Origin: Asticcacaulis sp.
Lineage (GTDB): Bacteria > Pseudomonadota > Alphaproteobacteria > Caulobacterales > Caulobacteraceae
Direction: 5' to 3'
DNA length: 15,605 bases
Assembly: GCF_020217185.1 (NCBI RefSeq)
Contig: NZ_JAIWNX010000306.1
Coordinates: forward strand, 1-15,605
The number at the start of each line of letters is the position of its first letter. Position 1 is the first letter of the stretch. Under the pieces are notes generated by a model that was not told the DNA's origin, did not search any database, and saw only the letters and a list, made by a program, of their open reading frames with translations. This document shows positions 14,384 through 15,605 of this stretch, in pieces. The translations under genes were made by a program, and so were the position numbers.

Positions 14384-14421
14384 GGTGGCTTCGCCACCTT
14401 GGCCGCCGCCGCAATGGCGGC
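14384..14421. terminator. Two hairpins between the convergent msrA and nnrD genes
   Basis: GGTGGC-TTC-GCCACC (14384-14398) and GCCGCC-GCAAT-GGCGGC (14405-14421) are two perfect 6-bp stems in a row in the 89 bases between the ends of msrA and nnrD. There is no T run on either strand, so they may be factor-assisted, bidirectional terminators or mRNA 3'-end stabilisers. Confidence 0.45.
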
Positions 14422-14456
14422 TTGAGCGGAATGATTCCCTCAGCACTCATGCCGCT

Positions 14457-15299
14457 CTACTGTGTGGGCTTTATATCACGCAGGATCGCCGGGATCTGTT
14501 CGCTCAGGTCTTCGGCGATCAGGCCCGGCCCGAAGCGGCGCGCCGCCTCCGAATGCAGCCACACCCCAGCGCAGGCGGCCTCAAAGGCTCTCATCTTCTG
14601 GGCCATCAGACCGCAAATCAGCCCGCCCAGAACGTCACCTGAGCCGGCGGTGGCCAGCCACGGTGGCGCATGGCGGTTGACCACCAGCCTGCCGTCAGGG
14701 TGGGCGATCACGGTGTCTGCGCCTTTCAACAAGACCACAGCGCCGGAGGCGGCAGCCGCATCGGCGGCGGCGCGCGCCCGTTCGTCGGCGCGGCCAAAGA
14801 CGCGCGCAAATTCGCCTTCGTGCGGGGTGAGGACGCAGGGGCCGCTAATGGCAGCAAACAGGGTCTTCGGGTCGTCCTTGAACACGGTCAGGGCGTCGGC
14901 ATCAAGCACGCAGGGCTTTTGCGACCTGAGCGCCGCCAGAACGCAGTCGCGCGTGCGCTCGTTCAGCCCGGCGGCGGGCCCCAGCAATACGGCGGTAACC
15001 CGCGGGTCGCCGATAAGCCCGCCGAATTCGGCGACATCGCGCACGGGTTTGGTCATGACGGCCTCAAACGCCGTCGCATAGACGATCAGGGCCGACGGGT
15101 CGCAGGCCACGGATACCAGCCCGGCGCCGGCGCGCAACGCCGCCCGCGCCGCCAGTCGCGCCGCCCCGGTCGAATGAAGCGGGCCACCCAACACGACGGC
15201 GTGACCGCGGTCATACTTGTTGCCCGCCACATCAGGAGAAGGGAAGTGGGTGAACCAGTGTTCCGGACGGTTATCGGCGGGGGTAGGCAGGGTGCTCAT
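14457..15299 (-). CDS. nnrD: ADP-dependent NAD(P)H-hydrate dehydratase
   Basis: The 280-residue product is the ribokinase-fold enzyme that repairs damaged, hydrated NAD(P)H with ADP. Signatures include 'GGPLHSTGAARLAARAALRA' at 38-57, 'LLGPAAG' at 105-111, 'DADAL' at 133-137, 'LTPHEGEFARVFG' at 157-169, 'LLKGADTVI' at 190-198, and the phosphate-binding loop 'TAGSGDVLGGL' at 217-227 with the catalytic aspartate D222. It is the free-standing form; in many bacteria it is fused to the epimerase NnrE at its N terminus, and no epimerase gene is in this window. The ATG at 15299 has no clear ribosome-binding site. It is convergent to msrA. Confidence 0.93.
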   Translation of the reverse strand: MSTLPTPADNRPEHWFTHFPSPDVAGNKYDRGHAVVLGGPLHSTGAARLAARAALRAGAGLVSVACDPSALIVYATAFEAVMTKPVRDVAEFGGLIGDPRVTAVLLGPAAGLNERTRDCVLAALRSQKPCVLDADALTVFKDDPKTLFAAISGPCVLTPHEGEFARVFGRADERARAAADAAAASGAVVLLKGADTVIAHPDGRLVVNRHAPPWLATAGSGDVLGGLICGLMAQKMRAFEAACAGVWLHSEAARRFGPGLIAEDLSEQIPAILRDIKPTQ

Positions 15300-15510
15300 G
15301 ACAGGCTCGGCGCGCTAAATTCACAGACCACATCCCTATACCATGCGCGCATCCTTTTCGGGAGCCGGATCAAAGGCCTGCGGCATCCGGAACTCTACCG
15401 CCTGAAAGTTGTGTCAAACACGCACAGATGCGCATTTTCAATCATCATATCCCCAAAACATGTGATACCGCCCCCTAAAATGAGGGGGTAGGGTGTGGCA
15501 AGTTGCTGTT
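15300..15510. other. Intergenic region upstream of nnrD, no gene seen
   Basis: No convincing reading frame. CCCCCT and AGGGGG (15471-15476 and 15483-15488) form a 6-bp stem with a 6-base loop, without a T run. The nnrD promoter should lie in the left part but no clear elements stand out. Confidence 0.35.
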
Positions 15511-15514
15511 TAAA

Positions 15515-15604
15515 GCGATGTGCGGAAAAGTGTGAGCGGTTTTCCGCAAAAACATCGCGACAAAACAAAAATTTAGAGCGAAATGGCGTTTCCACCTAAA
15601 GTCA
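15515..15604. repeat. Alphaproteobacterial intergenic palindromic repeat
   Basis: A long imperfect palindrome: GCGATG, TGCGGAAAA, a 10-base loop (GTGTGAGCGG), TTTTCCGCA, a 4-base bulge and CATCGC (15515-15558). It is followed by an AT-rich tail and 'TTAGAGCGAAATGG'. The GAAAAGTGTG..GCGGTTTTC core followed by 'AGAGCG' closely resembles a dispersed repeat that I know from many alphaproteobacterial genomes, usually between genes. It may act as an mRNA structure or be a small non-autonomous mobile element. It may continue beyond the window. Confidence 0.65.
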
Positions 15605-15605
15605 T

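Noticed and set aside
15395..15595. A 66-residue minus-strand frame at the right end
   Set aside because: It runs through the palindromic repeat, has no ribosome-binding site and no coding character.
1..15605. CRISPR array, rRNA gene, transposase or intact integrase
   Set aside because: No regularly spaced repeats, no rRNA sequence and no transposase or integrase motif were seen on either strand.

Overview
The window looks like chromosomal DNA of an alphaproteobacterium, most likely a member of the Caulobacteraceae (Asticcacaulis/Caulobacter-like). This is an inference from the RegB/RegA-type two-component pair, the abundance of TonB receptors, the moderately high GC content and codon use, and a palindromic intergenic repeat of a kind common in alphaproteobacteria at the right end. 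No species call is possible from sequence reading alone.

Layout. (1) 1-1972, minus strand: a short protein that resembles only the N-terminal part of ankyrin-repeat proteins, followed by a good terminator; then a three-gene operon of a DUF2089 helix-turn-helix protein, a small membrane protein and a CPBP (CAAX-like) intramembrane protease. (2) 1973-2483: about 500 bases with no convincing gene. (3) 2484-3231, minus strand: an exported manganese-type superoxide dismutase with its own terminator. (4) 3232-12467, plus strand: the core of the window. In order it holds a siderophore-type TonB receptor, a truncated mbnP (copper-binding MbnP family), a truncated copD fused to a PCuAC copper-chaperone domain, a RegB-type redox sensor kinase, its RegA-type response regulator, a second TonB receptor and a PepSY-TM protein with a His-rich loop. 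(5) 12468-13555: decayed DNA with a broken LuxR-type gene, an unidentified gene fragment, an AlpA/excisionase-like gene and tRNA-Ser(GGA), which looks like the residue of an integrated element. (6) 13556-15605: msrA, nnrD on the opposite strand, and the intergenic repeat.

The most interesting signal is a perfect palindrome, GGACA-N3-TGTCC, found four times. It lies in the sodA/TonB-1 divergent region (twice), before the sensor kinase (where a third half-site follows) and before TonB-2, each time 50 to about 120 bases from a start codon. Its GAC-N5-GTC core agrees with my recollection of the box bound by the RegA/RegR/ActR family, whose member is encoded in the middle of the cluster. The kinase keeps the GGxxNPF quinone motif and a Cys aligned with the redox cysteine of RegB. 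I infer a compact autoregulated regulon in which a redox or quinone-responsive system controls metal uptake across the outer membrane (two TonB receptors), inner-membrane metal handling (CopD-PCuAC, PepSY-TM) and possibly a periplasmic superoxide dismutase. The copper genes carry what looks like a deletion scar joining the 5' part of mbnP to the 3' part of copD, so in this strain the copper branch may be partly lost.
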